From Linepithema humile (taxonomy: Eukaryota; Arthropoda; Insecta; Hymenoptera; Formicidae): 64,000 nucleotides of DNA. Where the stretch lies: assembly GCF_040581485.1 (NCBI RefSeq), contig NC_090133.1, positions 11,036,001-11,100,000 on the forward strand, given 5' to 3'. The stretch's first letter is position 1, and the number at the start of each line of letters is the position of its first letter. The translations under genes were made by a program, and so were the position numbers. Shown here one piece after another: positions 11,500 to 22,982 of the stretch. The notes beneath the pieces are model-generated. The model ran no database searches, was not told the origin of the DNA, and saw nothing but the letters and a program-made list of their open reading frames with translations.

Positions 11500-12045
11500 A
11501 CAAAAAATAAAAATAGAGGATATTCGTGCCTAAATCGCTGGTTATTATTTGCTAATTTTTACAATCTTCTCGTTTGATACATGAGTGTGTTAACAATCTT
11601 TGTATAGAAAATAAAAATTAAAACAATATTTAGACGTTTCGATCAGTAATTTGATCATCTTCAGTAACGCAGGAAATTCGCAAAATAAAACCGTTTAATT
11701 GTCATACTATAAGATTGCTATTAAAAAGTATGTTAAAGGTATATATTGTGGAATAAATTTGAGTTGTCGAGACAAAAAAAAACCAACATTTATTCGACAA
11801 TGTGGACCTATTACATACTTTTCAATAGCAGTCTCATGGTATGACAATTAAACGGTTTTCTTTTGCGAATTTTTTGCGTTACTGAAGATGATCAAATTAC
11901 TCATCAAAACGTCTAAATATTGTTTTAATTTTTGTTTTCTATACAAAGATTGTTAATTTATGTATCAAACGAGAAGATTGTAAAAATTAGCGAATAATAA
12001 CTAGCAGTTTAAGCACAAACACCCTCTATTTTTATTTTTTGTTAT
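11500..12045. repeat. Palindromic element with hammerhead-like GAAGA...GAAAC motifs
   Basis: Arms 11500-11755 and 11785-12045 are inverted copies; the outer ends share AATAAAAATAGAGG and its complement. Each arm carries, read outwards, CTGAAGATGATCAAATTACT followed by GATCGAAACG (left, intact on -, 11633-11668; right, decayed, 11881-11914). It lies between DUF4806-like gene 1 and P-like copy A. No coding frame. Confidence 0.6.
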
Positions 12046-12155
12046 TATATAAATTAATTATATTATAATATATTATATTAATTATATTATATTGATTATA
12101 TACATTATATTATATATTATACATATTATATATTATACATATACAGATGTACACA

Positions 12156-12831
12156 CAGAGAGAAGACTGAGAGTGGACATGCCCGCATTTTTCGTGTTTC
12201 TGTGGGCTAGCGCCTCTATGTGCACAAAACGTGCACATTGAACTACGTAGCCAATGTCCACGAATCCCGTAGGTAATGTCCACGATCTTTTGGGTCTCTT
12301 CCGTGCTATGTCCACGACTTTTTGGTTCCGATATGTGCTATATCTACAAAGTGTCGGTAATGCATACTTGTAAAACATGATTATGTATATCAATCAGATT
12401 TGAAATATAAATACACACGTATTGTAAATACATGTATTGTAGCATTTATTTTTGCATTTACAGTTTATTTAGCAAAAGATCAGTTATTTTCAATAACCTG
12501 TGTAATTTGAAAATGTACATTTAAATTATTTTAATAAATTACTTCTATAATTTTGTGTGTGTGTGTGTGTGTGCGTGCGCGTGTGTAAATAAAATGTTGC
12601 ATTTTTGTCAATATTTAAAAAGATGATAAACTCTTATAGATATTTCATACAGTAATGACCAATAACTTATTTTGAATATTAAAAGCCAGAATTGGGCGTT
12701 TACACGTAAACTATAATAGATGCAAAAATACTCGCATATTAAACACGAATACAAGCTAAACAGTAAAAACAATCTTTTCATCTATAATTTGAGAAGACTA
12801 TAGTTATGAAGCGTCGCAAGAAAGTGTGCAA
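12156..12831. repeat. Left terminal inverted repeat of P-like copy A
   Basis: Inverted match to 20968-21642. It contains a (GT)n tract (about 12553-12587), and the open frames read through it are mirrored in the other arm; they are not treated as genes. Confidence 0.8.
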
Positions 12832-12957
12832 ATTGTAATCTTGAATTTTAGAGTACAATTTACGAAAAATTACGACATAATGTAAAATGAACAAAGATAT
12901 ACATTTTTAATTAACAATCTAACACATATAAAGGAAAGGCTCAAATGATAGCTATCA

Positions 12958-13152
12958 CATAATATAATAGAAGAGCATTGAGAGCCGTCGCGGGATGTTA
13001 GTGCGGAATTTTAATTTTTCTTAAAGAAATTAATTTATTAGTCTACGTGAGACAGTTAACTTTGTACACCGATTTCTGGTTCGAAATACTTAAAGTGTAT
13101 GAAAATTTTAGTACATTGTTCTCACATATGGAGAATCAGTACATAATCAATA
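12958..13152 (-). repeat. SINE-like repeat, one arm only, in P-like copy A
   Basis: It matches 40993-41195 (AATATAATAGAA, GCCGTCGCGGGATGTTAGTGC, GTACACCGATTTCTGG). Copy B at the same place keeps the other arm (45290-45421). Here the hairpin has been lost, joining AATCAGTAC to ATAATCAATAG. Confidence 0.65.
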
Positions 13153-14647
13153 GACCATGTTATTTCATAATCGGGATATGATGCTATTATTTTTCCATCG
13201 CAATACAAATATTTGTTTTCTTAACAAGCTTGCCAATCTTTTTACCAAATGTGGAAAATCAAATAATGCGTAATATTTTTTTTCATTATGTATAAAATAT
13301 GTCTTATCTGAGTGCACACCAAGTTGAGCATAAGCGCTTTGATAAGATGGACCTTGATCGCACGTTATAAGTCGTACATCAGCACCCGTTTTGCTCAATA
13401 TATCTAAGCATTCTTTCATTAAAATCACTATTTCTTCCGCTTTCATACACTTTCCTGGGAGAAAATATGCTAGCGGTTGACGCAATGGATGAAGCGCATT
13501 TATACTATCCACACAAAATACAAATACGCATTTTGTCCTTTCACTTTTCCTTCCTAAAGGTCCAAGATCAACGAGTCCTTCTATTTGATCCAGACTAAAT
13601 GAGTATTCTTCATATGATTTTATATACATTTCATCCCATTTTAAAGCACAAACTCTTTGTTCTACAGGCAACTTTGAAATTTTTTCCTGCAATTTGCGGA
13701 ATATAACATCACAAAATCCTGGCATTATATTAAATTCTTCGTGCCATCTTCTAATAGTTCGTTCTGCAGAAAAATTGCAACCTGCCTTTCGTAAACGACG
13801 CAATGCAGATGCCGAATAATAAAAAAGCTATTTCAAAAGAGTTTTTTCTTTCTCTGTATATGCCGCATATGGAGTATAGAGTTGTTAATTAATCATTGCT
13901 TTTGCAACGGGATGCAGATTTTGTTCATTAATTAAATTTTGTATTTTTTTTTGTTATTTTTTTTATTTATTTTTTTCTTAGGTACTTGGCGACGTTGTAA
14001 ACGCAATTTTAAACGCTTTATAGTCTGCCGCAAACGAATATTTTCACGTTTTAAACTTTTAATTATCTTTTCTGGATTATATTCTTTTTCACAATTTTGT
14101 CATTAACAGATCACACTTATCAATGTTTTCATATCTTACAGGTTCTAAATGCATCCATTCTGTAATATCTTTCTCTTCTAATGATTTGTCAAAATTTAAT
14201 TTTGCTGGAAGATAAGTTTGTTTGAATCGATCTAGTAATTGCTTATTTATTTTATCATTATGATCGATATTAAATGATGTTCCTGCAATTGCGTTATTAT
14301 ATGTATTTCCTACTTCTTCCATTTCTTTTATTTGGTTTTGTTCTTTTTTTGCTTTTTGCATCTCTCCTATTTCCATAGCTGCCTCAGATTTTTCTTCTAA
14401 ATTTATCAAATCATTAAATCGAATTGGCACAGCATCGCGTTTTAATGTTTTCTTGCCTTCTCCCTTAAATGAGTTAGCATTAAATGATCTGCACACAGAC
14501 CAGCACGACAAAATGAATTGACAGTCCATTTTTCTAATTTAATATTTCCTAAAATAAAGTAATGAAAAACGATTGACAAATAGTAAATATTTTGAAAGTA
14601 CTTTCAAAACATAATTATTTTATTTTCAAATAATAAATGAGATAATA

Positions 14648-16141
14648 ATTGAGGGCGCGGATCAAAGAACTCACTCTGCGCTCAAATCGTGTAAAAGTAT
14701 TGTCTAAACGTCTCAGAGCATGAAAATTTTGAAAAATTAATTTTTTTTTAATATAGACTTGTAGAGAACGACGAGACGGAACTTTTTTCTTTTTGCAGTT
14801 TTTTTGTTTGATGCTTATTTTTAATAATATAAATAAAAAAACTGAAAAATTTTTATCCCCAAATTCAATAAGATTTTAAGATATAAATCGTCGTAATTTG
14901 ACCAAATTTTATTGAAATTGTTTGAAATTTGATATACGCATGCAGTATAGTCTAGCGATGCCTACAAAACAATAAAGAAGCTGAAATCGCCTATTGTTTA
15001 ATAATAATTAATTGCAAATTGAGGCCAATCGGTAACCATGTTTTTTTTAGTTTTGCCGACAAAAAGTATCGAGGGAACTTAAAATTTGGAACAACTTCCA
15101 GTGATACATTTGTTCCTCACCACTGAAGGAAGATTTCTGGAAATTTTCAGATCGATTCATTGAAAATTTGCGGAAATATGTATTTTATAAGAAAACATGC
15201 GACGCCAGCAATGATAGCTTCGTGAGCGCTGAGCACCATCAGGCAGCGTACTCGTCGTTCGGTTTTCCAAGACTCGATTTTATAATAATTTTTTACAACT
15301 TTAACTATTGTTATTTGTTAAATTATTATCGTCCTAAAAACCGCGTCTCTGGAGTGTATGTGAAATATTTCGAAATAATAATAATAAAAGTATTTAATTA
15401 AGAAACCGTATAAATAATAGTTCATCATTTCGATATTTCGTGGGAAGTGAGCGATTGTTCAAATGTATAATCATTAAAAAATCATTATCAAATCGAGTCC
15501 TGGAATCCGAACGGCGAGTACGCTGTTTGATGGTGCTCAGCGCTCACAAAGCTATCATTGCCGGTGTCGCATGTTTTCTTATAAAATGCATATTTCCGCA
15601 AATTTTCAATAAATTAATCTGAAAATTTCCAGAAATCTTCCTTCAGTAGTGAGGAACAAATGTATCACTGGAAGTTGTTCCAAATTTCAAGTTCCCTCGA
15701 TACTTTTTGTCGGCGAAACTAAAAAAACATGGTTACCGATTGGCCTCAATTTGCAATTAATTATTATTAAACAATAGGCGATTTTCAGTTTCTTTATTGT
15801 TTTGTAGGCATCGCTAGACTATACTGCATGCGTATACCAAACAATTTCAATAAAATTTGGCCAAATTACGACGATTTATATCTTAAAATCTTATTGAATT
15901 TGGGGATAAAAATTTTTCAGTTTTTTATTTTTATTATTAAAAATAAGCATATTAAAAATAAGCAAAATAAGCGAACAAAAAAACTGCAAATAGAAAAAAG
16001 TTCCGTCTCGTCGATCTCTACAAGCCTATATTTAAAAAAATTAATGTTGCGACTTTCAAAATTTTCATGCTCTGAGACATTTGGACAATACTTTTACAGG
16101 ATTTCAAGCGCTGGGCGAATTCTTTGATCCGGGCCGTCAAT
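14648..16141. mobile_element. Palindromic MITE in the THAP transposase intron, copy A
   Basis: Arms 14648-15410 and 15440-16141 are inverted copies; the outer ends share GCGGATCAAAGAA-type sequence (TTTGATCC on the right). The outer 300 bp of each arm (the part ending in TCTTACGACGATTTATATC-like sequence) match the core of the 4.4 kb fold-back element at 3725-4020. No coding frame is convincing. The same element is in copy B (47242-48731), so it predates the split. Confidence 0.7.
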
Positions 16142-17434
16142 TCTATCTATCTGTTGCGCTCGGTCGACCCGCTGAACTTATTTTTAGCCGAGCGCGCGTC
16201 ACACAAGTACAGCGTTTCGTGTGTGCGTGAGATGTGCTTGGGCTCGAAATCCCGCTGATCTTATCCGCACGCGCTTATATTGTACTTTATTTAACTATTC
16301 TTTAATTTTTTTTTATAAACTTCTTATATCAAAAAGTTTAATTTTTTGTGAAATCTTTACATATTCAGCAAGCACTAAAATACATATTGATGCGCGAAAG
16401 ATGCTGAGATCATCTCTCTATTGCGCAATATATAATTACCAGGAAAATATCAGAATAACAAAAGTCTTAATTTATTTTATCCATAAATTCGTAATACGTT
16501 CTTTAGCCTATTAAAAATCAAATATCAAATAACTTTGCTCCACAAGATATCAAAACTCGAATTAAGAGTATCATTTTTAAATCATTTTGTAAACAAATTT
16601 AAGATTGCTACTTTTACTTATACATTCGACAGCAAACTTAAAGTATCACTCATTCTGCTCTCTAAAAATAAGCAAATTTCGAATGAGTGTAACTTTGTCA
16701 AAAATGATCATAATGAAATATTCTATATTCAAATTTTAAATTTGAAATCTTTACTTTTCAGATTGGTACTTTATTAAACAAGTTACTGATTTTTTACGAA
16801 ACTATACGGATACAAATAAAGAATGCAAAATGCGTTAAATTTCAAAATTTTTGTATGAACTTTGCAAAGTTCCATGACATGAATTAAAAATTGCACACAA
16901 ATGCGGTTTATAGCTTTTGAAAGTGTTAATATTGAAGCAAAAATAATTTTTTTTACTTTAACATTGAATAATTTGTTGAAAAAATTGCACAACGTTCAAA
17001 CGAATAAATTAAAGGTAAAGATTTACGCTTTCAAATAATGTAAACCGTATTTGTATGCGATTTATAAATCACGCATTGGAACTTCTCAAAGTAAAAAATT
17101 TTAAAATTTGACGCATTTCTTTATATTTGATGTAGTTTTGTAAAAAATCAGTAAGTCATTTACTAAAATACCGATCTCAAAAGTAAAGCTTTCAAGTTGT
17201 AAAATGCTTCTCAGAACATTTTATTATGCCTACTTTTGACGAAGTTATAAATTCTCTTGAAATTTGGAGGGCAGAACGGGTGATGCTTTAATTTTGCTGT
17301 TAAATGTGTATACATCAACACATTATCATTGGATATATTTATATCATTTAAAGAAACATTTCTTATTTTTATAAACACGATTTCAAAAATATGCAAAAGT
17401 ATGCTTTTAAAAAATAACTATAAACAAAACTTAC
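16142..17434. other. Rest of the THAP transposase intron, copy A
   Basis: 16142-16270 is GC-richer (GCTCGGTCGACCCGC, GCCGAGCGCGCGTCAC); beyond that it is AT-rich with short open frames of no recognisable product. It is nearly identical to 48732-50024 in copy B. Confidence 0.5.
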
Positions 17435-17661
17435 CACTATTGCGTATCCATAATTTTTGTCTTGCATCTTGCTTTGATGGAAATCTAAATAAATGTGAAC
17501 CTGTAGTATATCGTCCGTTACGACAGTTTTTATAAGCACATTTATCATAAATTGTTTCCATTGTCCACTGATTATTTATTATACTTTATTTAATAAATGT
17601 TAAATATGTTTCATAAACTTTTTAAATATAAAACTAAAAAACTATATAAATTAAAGGATAA

Positions 17662-18733
17662 AGTTCCGATTAGCGGAACCCTCCGATTTTTTTGAAACTA
17701 CACTATTTTTTGTATTTTTGCACGTTGATTACGAATATGATAATGAAAATCGCCGACAAGGTCATTTTCAAGGTCAAAACATTAAAAAACTGAAAAAATA
17801 TCACGTTTTTAACATTATTTCAATAAATATTGACGTAACAAACAAATGTTTCAAATAAAAGTTGTAGTTCTTGTAAAAATACATTATTTATGTTCTATGC
17901 ATTTTTTGTGTAAAACTGATAATTTTAAAGAAAATTGACGTTAAAGATTAAAAACTTTGGTAAACAGGTAGGCCTTAGCTTGCATGCGCATGCCGTTCAA
18001 GAATGTAGCGGCGTGTGTGCGTATACAATTTATGTATATTTATTAAATCTTTGCCTTGCTAAAAATCTAATGAGTCTACAATATACCTACTAAAAATACT
18101 AGATACTGAAAAGATTAGCAAGACCCCAACGCAAGGTGTGTGCGCGCAGAAAGTTTATATGAATTAAATCTTCGTCTTACTAAAAGTATGAGTCTACAAT
18201 ATACTAAATATTATTAGATACTGAAAAGATTAGCAAAACCCCTACGCAAGGTGAAGAGCATATTGTGTTTGTAAGTTATTTTAAACTTTTATAATAGTGA
18301 CTAGCCACATGTAATAGGCGGGGGGAGGGGCTCTGCCCCTTTAGCGCCTTCTGCCTTCTGCCCCCTCGGGGGGACTTCTCTCCCCCTAACCCTCTTTTTT
18401 TCGTCCCCCCGAATCCCCCTTACCTGTTTACCAAAGTTTTTAATCTTTAACGTCAATTTTCTCGAAATTTATCAGTTTTACACAAAAAATGCATAGGACA
18501 TAAATGATGTATTTTTACAAAAACTACAACTTTTATTTGAAACATTTTTTTGTTACATCAATATTTCTCGAAATAATCTAAAAAAAGTGATATTTTTTTA
18601 CTTTTTCTGACCTTGTTTTGACCTTGAAAATGACCTAGTCGGCAATTTTCATTATCATATTCGTAATCAGCGCGCCAAACTACATAAAATAGTGGAGTTT
18701 AAAAAAAATCGTAGGGTTCCGCTAATCGGAACT
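17662..18733. mobile_element. Palindromic MITE upstream of THAP exon 1, copy A
   Basis: The ends AGTTCCGATTAGCGGAACC and GGTTCCGCTAATCGGAACT are inverted. Arms of about 300 bp include CAAGGTCATTTTCAAGGTCA. The middle has two copies of a 117-bp tandem unit (18030-18260) and a very GC-rich block (18315-18420, GGGGGGAGGGGCTCTGCCCC). No coding frame. Confidence 0.75.
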
Positions 18734-18904
18734 CCACCCAAATTAAATAACAATTAAACAGAAATAAAAGAAAATATAAAAACGATATTTTATAAAACGA
18801 TAATATTGCAAAATGAGAAATGTGAAACGAAGCTGCACGGTAACACACAGACTTTCCGTTGCACACTGACTATAGTGTATTTATCTCAATTTTTACCGAG
18901 ATGC

Positions 18905-19525
18905 TTGCTGTTTACTTGTTTTGCCAGTGCTCGGAATTTGTTGAACATTTCAGCCGATTTCCGCGGTATACCCCTTTTTTTGTCTCCATACCGCGCTTGC
19001 TGCAGCCGCTAGGGTCAACGCCGCCGAGCGTTAGGAGCGGCACTATTTAATTATGAGTGGATTCTTTTCTTTATTTATTAAAATTTTAAAAAATTTATTA
19101 AAATTTTTTAAAAATAAATTTATTATTAAATTTATTAAGTGAAAATATTTCAATAGATTTCTACGTCACCCATGAGGTACTAATGCTGACGCGTTTTTTT
19201 TAAAGTGGTTTTTCCAGTAGGTCTGCTCCACTGAAGATAAAAATGCGTCAGCATTAGTACCTCATGGGTGACGTAGAAATCTATTGAAATATATTCACTT
19301 AATAAATTTAATAATAAATTTATTTTTAATAAATTTTAATAAATTTTTTAAAATTTTAATAAATAAAGAGAAGAATCCACTCATAATTAAATAGTGCCGC
19401 TCCTAACGCTCGGCGGCGTTGACCCTAGCGGCTGCAGCGAGCGCGGTGTGGAGAAGAAAGAAGGCGTATACCGCGGAAATCGGCAGAAATGTTCAACAAA
19501 TTCCGAGAACTGTGCTAGGAGATTG
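18905..19525. repeat. Palindrome with GC-rich arms, copy A
   Basis: GCTAGGGTCAACGCCGCCGA on the left is mirrored at about 19400-19440; the centre is near 19217. The inner arms pair CACCCATGAGGTACTAATGC with its complement, forming a hairpin of more than 250 bp per side. Function unknown; the same structure is at about 51744-52355 in copy B. Confidence 0.7.
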
Positions 19526-19575
19526 TTTTATAAAACTATAATCTCTCTCAGGACTGTCGATGATATATATATACT

Positions 19576-20656
19576 GTGAGTCACAAAATTATTTGCTCAG
19601 TCAAGAATGCAACAAAGATGAATAAAATAATGAGACAACAAAGGACTTTTTGAAATTTTTTAATTTGGAAATACATAATTTACAGTTCAATATAACAGAA
19701 TTGTAAAAAAATTTGGAACATTGTGGTTTATAATTATAGAAAAACAGGTTATAACAATTCTTTACACGTTTCCACGTCACAAAATTATTTGCTCATTTTG
19801 TAGAAATTATTATTTTAATAAAATTTATACTTAGTGGGATACCCTTTTTGTTTTATAACTTCGGCAAGTCTTTTTGGCATCAATCCTACTATTTTTTTCA
19901 AATAATCGCTGTCTATTTTTTGCCATTCCTTTTGTAATCTATTTTGCAACTCAGTTTTGCTTGTAATAGAATGTTTGCGAATTTTTTCCGTAGTACTCTT
20001 CGAACTGTTTCGTGGGAAACTTCTTTTTCAGAGAAATTTTGAAGAAGTGAGTTTATTCGGGGAGTACTTATCTTCGGATTTTCTTTAACTTTCCTAACTA
20101 CAAACGCTCTTCTGAGGAATTTAATAATTTTTTTCTACCACGGCCTGTTTTATTTTCTATTCGTCCTTCTTCTTCGTATCGTTTAATAACGTATCGCGCC
20201 GTCAAATAACTTTTACAAACAATACTTCCAATTTCTCTTAAAGATTTACTGTTTTCTCAATAAAAAATAATTAATTTCCTAACTTCAAGATTTGTTTCTT
20301 TGCTTTTTCTGCCCATGATAATGAATTATTGAAACGAGAAGTTAAAAATTGAAATCGATGCTTACTGAATGCTTTTCTATGTTATACTGACTATCTTAAG
20401 CAACAATCAGAAATAAATACCCATCGAAGTTAGTAGACTGCATTTGTTTTAGTCAATTCATAGCGTGAGCGAATAATTTTGTGACGTGAAATCGTGTAAA
20501 GAATTGTTATGACCTGCTTTTCTGTAATTATAAACCACAATGTTTCAAATTTTTTTTTACGATTCTGTTATATTGAACTGTAAATTATGAATTTCCAAAT
20601 TAAAAAATTTCAAAAAGTCCTTTGTTGTCTCATTATTTCATTCATTTTTGTTGCAT
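19576..20656 (-). mobile_element. Internally deleted Tc1-like element, copy A
   Basis: The left end carries two copies of CACAAAATTATTTGCTC (19581 and 19783); the right arm keeps the inner one inverted (about 20466-20485) and has lost the outer one. Paired binding sites per end resemble the IR/DR ends of Tc1 elements such as Sleeping Beauty. The transposase remnant is described separately. Confidence 0.7.
19817..20316 (-). pseudogene. Tc1 transposase remnant with the catalytic middle deleted
   Basis: The frame starts at 20316 with MGRKSKETNLEVRK, a Tc1 paired-like helix-turn-helix, followed by an in-frame TGA and then GRIENKTGRGRKK, the GRPR-like linker of Tc1. After SEKEVSHETVRRVLRK the sequence jumps to the C-terminal tail (QKEWQKIDSDYLKK, MPKRLAEVIKQKGYPTK). 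All DDE residues are missing. The copy in P-like B (about 52650-53150) has the same deletion. Confidence 0.75.
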
Positions 20657-20967
20657 ATTTTTATTTATTAATCTTTTATAAATAACATTTTTAAAATAAT
20701 TTTTGACAATATCTGATTTATAAAGGATTGGTAAATACACAATTTTTAAAAAGAGCAATTTTTAGGGTAGTCATATTTTAAAAAATAAACAAGTATTCGA
20801 TCCGACCAATATAGTTTCAAGTTTTATGACACGGTTTTTTTCAATTGATATACAATATTTGTTTTAGAAAAAATTAAAGTCTTCCAGAACAAGCACACAA
20901 AATTTTGTGTATGTGTAGTGTTAAGAATATAGAATTAGATTTAAACTTAATTGTTAAATGAAACTTT

Positions 20968-21642
20968 GTGCGGTGCACACTTGCTTGCGGCGGTTCATGA
21001 CTATAGTCCTCTCAAATTATAAATAAAAAGATTATTTTTACTGTCTAGCTTGCATTCGTGTTTAATATGTATTTTTACATCTATTATAGTTTACGTGTAA
21101 ACGCCCAACCCTGGCTTTTAATATTCAAAATAAGTTATTGGTCATTACTGTATGAAATATCTATAAGAGTTTATCATCTTTTTAAATATTGACAAAAATG
21201 CAATACTTTATTTACACACGCTCAAGCACACACACACACACACAAAATTATAGAAGTAATTTATTAAAATAATTTAAATGTACATTTTCAAATTGCACAG
21301 GTTATTGAAAATAACTCATCTTTTGCTAAATAAACTGTAAATGCAAAAATAAATGCTACAATACATGTATTTACAATACGTGTGTATTTATAATTCAAAT
21401 CTGATTGATATACATAATCATGTTTTACAAGTATGCATTACCGACACTTTGTAGATATAGCACATATCGGAACCAAAAAGTCGTGGACATAGCACGGAAG
21501 AAACCCAAAAGATCGTGGACATTACCTACGGGATTCGTGGACATTGGCTACGTAGTTCAATGTGCACGTTTTGTGCACATAGAGGCGCTAGTCCACAGAA
21601 ACACGAAAAATGCGGGTATGTCCACTCTCAGTCTTCTCTCTG
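20968..21642. repeat. Right terminal inverted repeat of P-like copy A
   Basis: Inverted match to 12156-12831, with a (CA)n tract near 21229-21244. Followed by the GTACACA target duplication. Confidence 0.8.
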
Positions 21643-21836
21643 GTACACATATATCATTATATATACATTTATACATATATAAAACTTTTAAAATTATGTA
21701 TACATATGATGTGTAAATGAATAAATGCTTTTTAATTACAATTGAAATAACTAATACTGTTTTTTAATGAATAACCTTTATATATCTTTATAATAATAAA
21801 AAAAAGGAGCGAGAAGGGGACGAAGAGGGAGGGTAG

Positions 21837-22974
21837 CAACACCACCTATAGACAAGGCCTCTCCACTGAAATCATGACGTCATCACTAGTAGGCCATTTA
21901 TCCTTCAGTTTTCTAACGTAACCTTGTGTTTCATGCGACATTAACGTGAATTTTTTAATAGTGTAGTGTGTTTTGATAAGAATTTTTTGTTGTGGATAGT
22001 TGATGAATGCTTGTATTATTGAGGTAAGTCATAATTTTATTAATTTACCGAATTATGAACATATTTAGAAAACTGATCATAATAGGTTAGATTTGGATCA
22101 TACTTCCTTATTATTGAAATTATGTATTTCTTTTATAGCAATGCCTTTCAAATGTTGTGTGCCAAATTGTAACGGCAACTACAAAAATGTTAATTATAAA
22201 AATTACACATACACTATCTAACATCCTTTTAAACAATTACACAAAAAGACAAAATGATATCATAAGAAGAAAAACAATGCCAGACTGCAAAAGAATGAAA
22301 CCATATATATAAACTAAAGCTGTTTTATTATTTTATTCAATAAAGTCAAAATGATATCATAAGAAGAAAAACAATGCCAGACTGCAAAAGAATGAAACCA
22401 TAAACTAAAGCTGTTTTATTATTTTATTCAATAAAGTAATTTAAATTACTTTATTAAATATAATAATAGTAAATTCTTTGAATAAAATAATAAAACAGCT
22501 TTAGTTTATGGTTTCATTCTTTTGCAGTCTGGCATTGTTTTTCTTCTTATGATATCATTTTGTCTTTTTGTATAATTGTTTAAAAGGATGTTAGAGAGTG
22601 TATGCGTAATTTTTATAATTAACATTTTTGTAATTGCCGTTACAATTTGGCACACAACATTTGAAAGGCATTGCTATAAAAAAAATACATAATTTCAATA
22701 ATAAAGAAGTATGATCCAAATCTAACCTATTATGATCAGTTTTTTAAATATGTTCATAATTCGATAAATTAATAAAATTATGACTTACCTCAATAATACA
22801 GGCATTCATCAACTATCCACAACAAAAAATTCTTATCAAAACACACTACACTATTAAAAAATTCACGTTAATGTCGCATGAAACACAAGGTTACGTTAGA
22901 AAACTGAAGGATAAATGGCCTACTAGTGATGACGTCATAATTTCAGTGGAGAGGCCTTGTCTATAGGTGGTGTT
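21837..22974. mobile_element. Palindromic P-like derivative made from a THAP gene 5' end
   Basis: Arms 21837-22440 and 22480-22974 are inverted copies, ending CAACACCACCTATAGAC and GTCTATAGGTGGTGTT. The flanks GAGGGTAG (21829-21836) and GAGAGTAG (22975-22982) form an 8-bp target duplication with one mismatch, as P elements make. The left arm reads like the start of a gene: ATTGAGGTAAGTC splice donor at about 22022, acceptor ATAG before 22139, then a THAP start. A 92-bp block is duplicated in tandem (about 22250-22342 and 22343-22436). No catalytic part is present, so it must move in trans. Confidence 0.75.
22141..22221 (+). pseudogene. THAP zinc-finger N-terminus, 26 codons
   Basis: ATG at 22141, preceded by a splice acceptor, encodes MPFKCCVPNCNGNYKN, the C-x4-C opening of a THAP domain, then stops at 22219-22221. 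A mirrored, slightly different copy lies at about 22595-22675 on the - strand of the right arm. It is the remnant of the parental transposase gene. Confidence 0.65.
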
Positions 22975-22982
22975 GAGAGTAG

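Larger units (their letters stand above)
13165..17561 (-). pseudogene. P-element-type THAP transposase, copy A (broken)
   Basis: Exon 1 (17435-17561) begins METIYDKCAYKNCRNG and continues LFRFPSKQDARQKLW: the C-x4-C, FRFP and Trp of a THAP zinc finger. After GTAAGT and a 2.9 kb intron, exon 2 starts at 14533 in matching phase (EKWTVNSFCRAGLCADH) and supplies the Cys-x-x-His; a T is missing right after the His, which shifts the frame. The other frame then gives LKRDAVPIRF, the AVP end of THAP, followed by a leucine-zipper-like basic helix (about 13990-14085) after a further frame change. 13165-13803 has the RNase H-like part: ALKWDEMYIK (first Asp), TCDQGPSYQSAYAQLG (second Asp), LFDFPHLVKRL. 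The insertion domain and last acidic residue are absent, so the protein is truncated and inactive. Copy B shares the missing T. Confidence 0.8.
12156..21642 (-). mobile_element. P-like (THAP transposase) element, copy A, 9.5 kb
   Basis: The ends CAGAGAGAAGACTGAG and its inverse bound 675-bp terminal inverted repeats (12156-12831, 20968-21642). GTACACA flanks both sides (12149-12155, 21643-21649); seven bases are certain, and an eighth mismatches. P elements usually duplicate eight. The element carries a broken THAP-domain transposase on - (exon 1 at 17.5 kb, the rest at 13.2-14.5 kb) and several nested elements: a SINE, two palindromic MITEs, a third palindrome and an internally deleted Tc1. 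Copy B at 43.7 kb has the same nested elements at the same places, so they were gained before the two copies separated. This copy has a shorter MITE centre and lacks three insertions found in B. Confidence 0.85.

Noticed and set aside
12133..12393. 86-codon frame in the P-like terminal repeats (four copies in the window)
   Set aside because: Lies wholly within terminal inverted repeats and has no domain; kept open by repeat identity only.
16221..16777. Small membrane-type proteins right of the intron MITE in P-like copy A
   Set aside because: AT-rich intron sequence of the THAP gene; frames are not conserved in copy B.
22141..22221. A functional small THAP peptide gene
   Set aside because: It stops after 26 codons, lacks the rest of the zinc finger and is mirrored in the other arm; a relic of the parental transposase.
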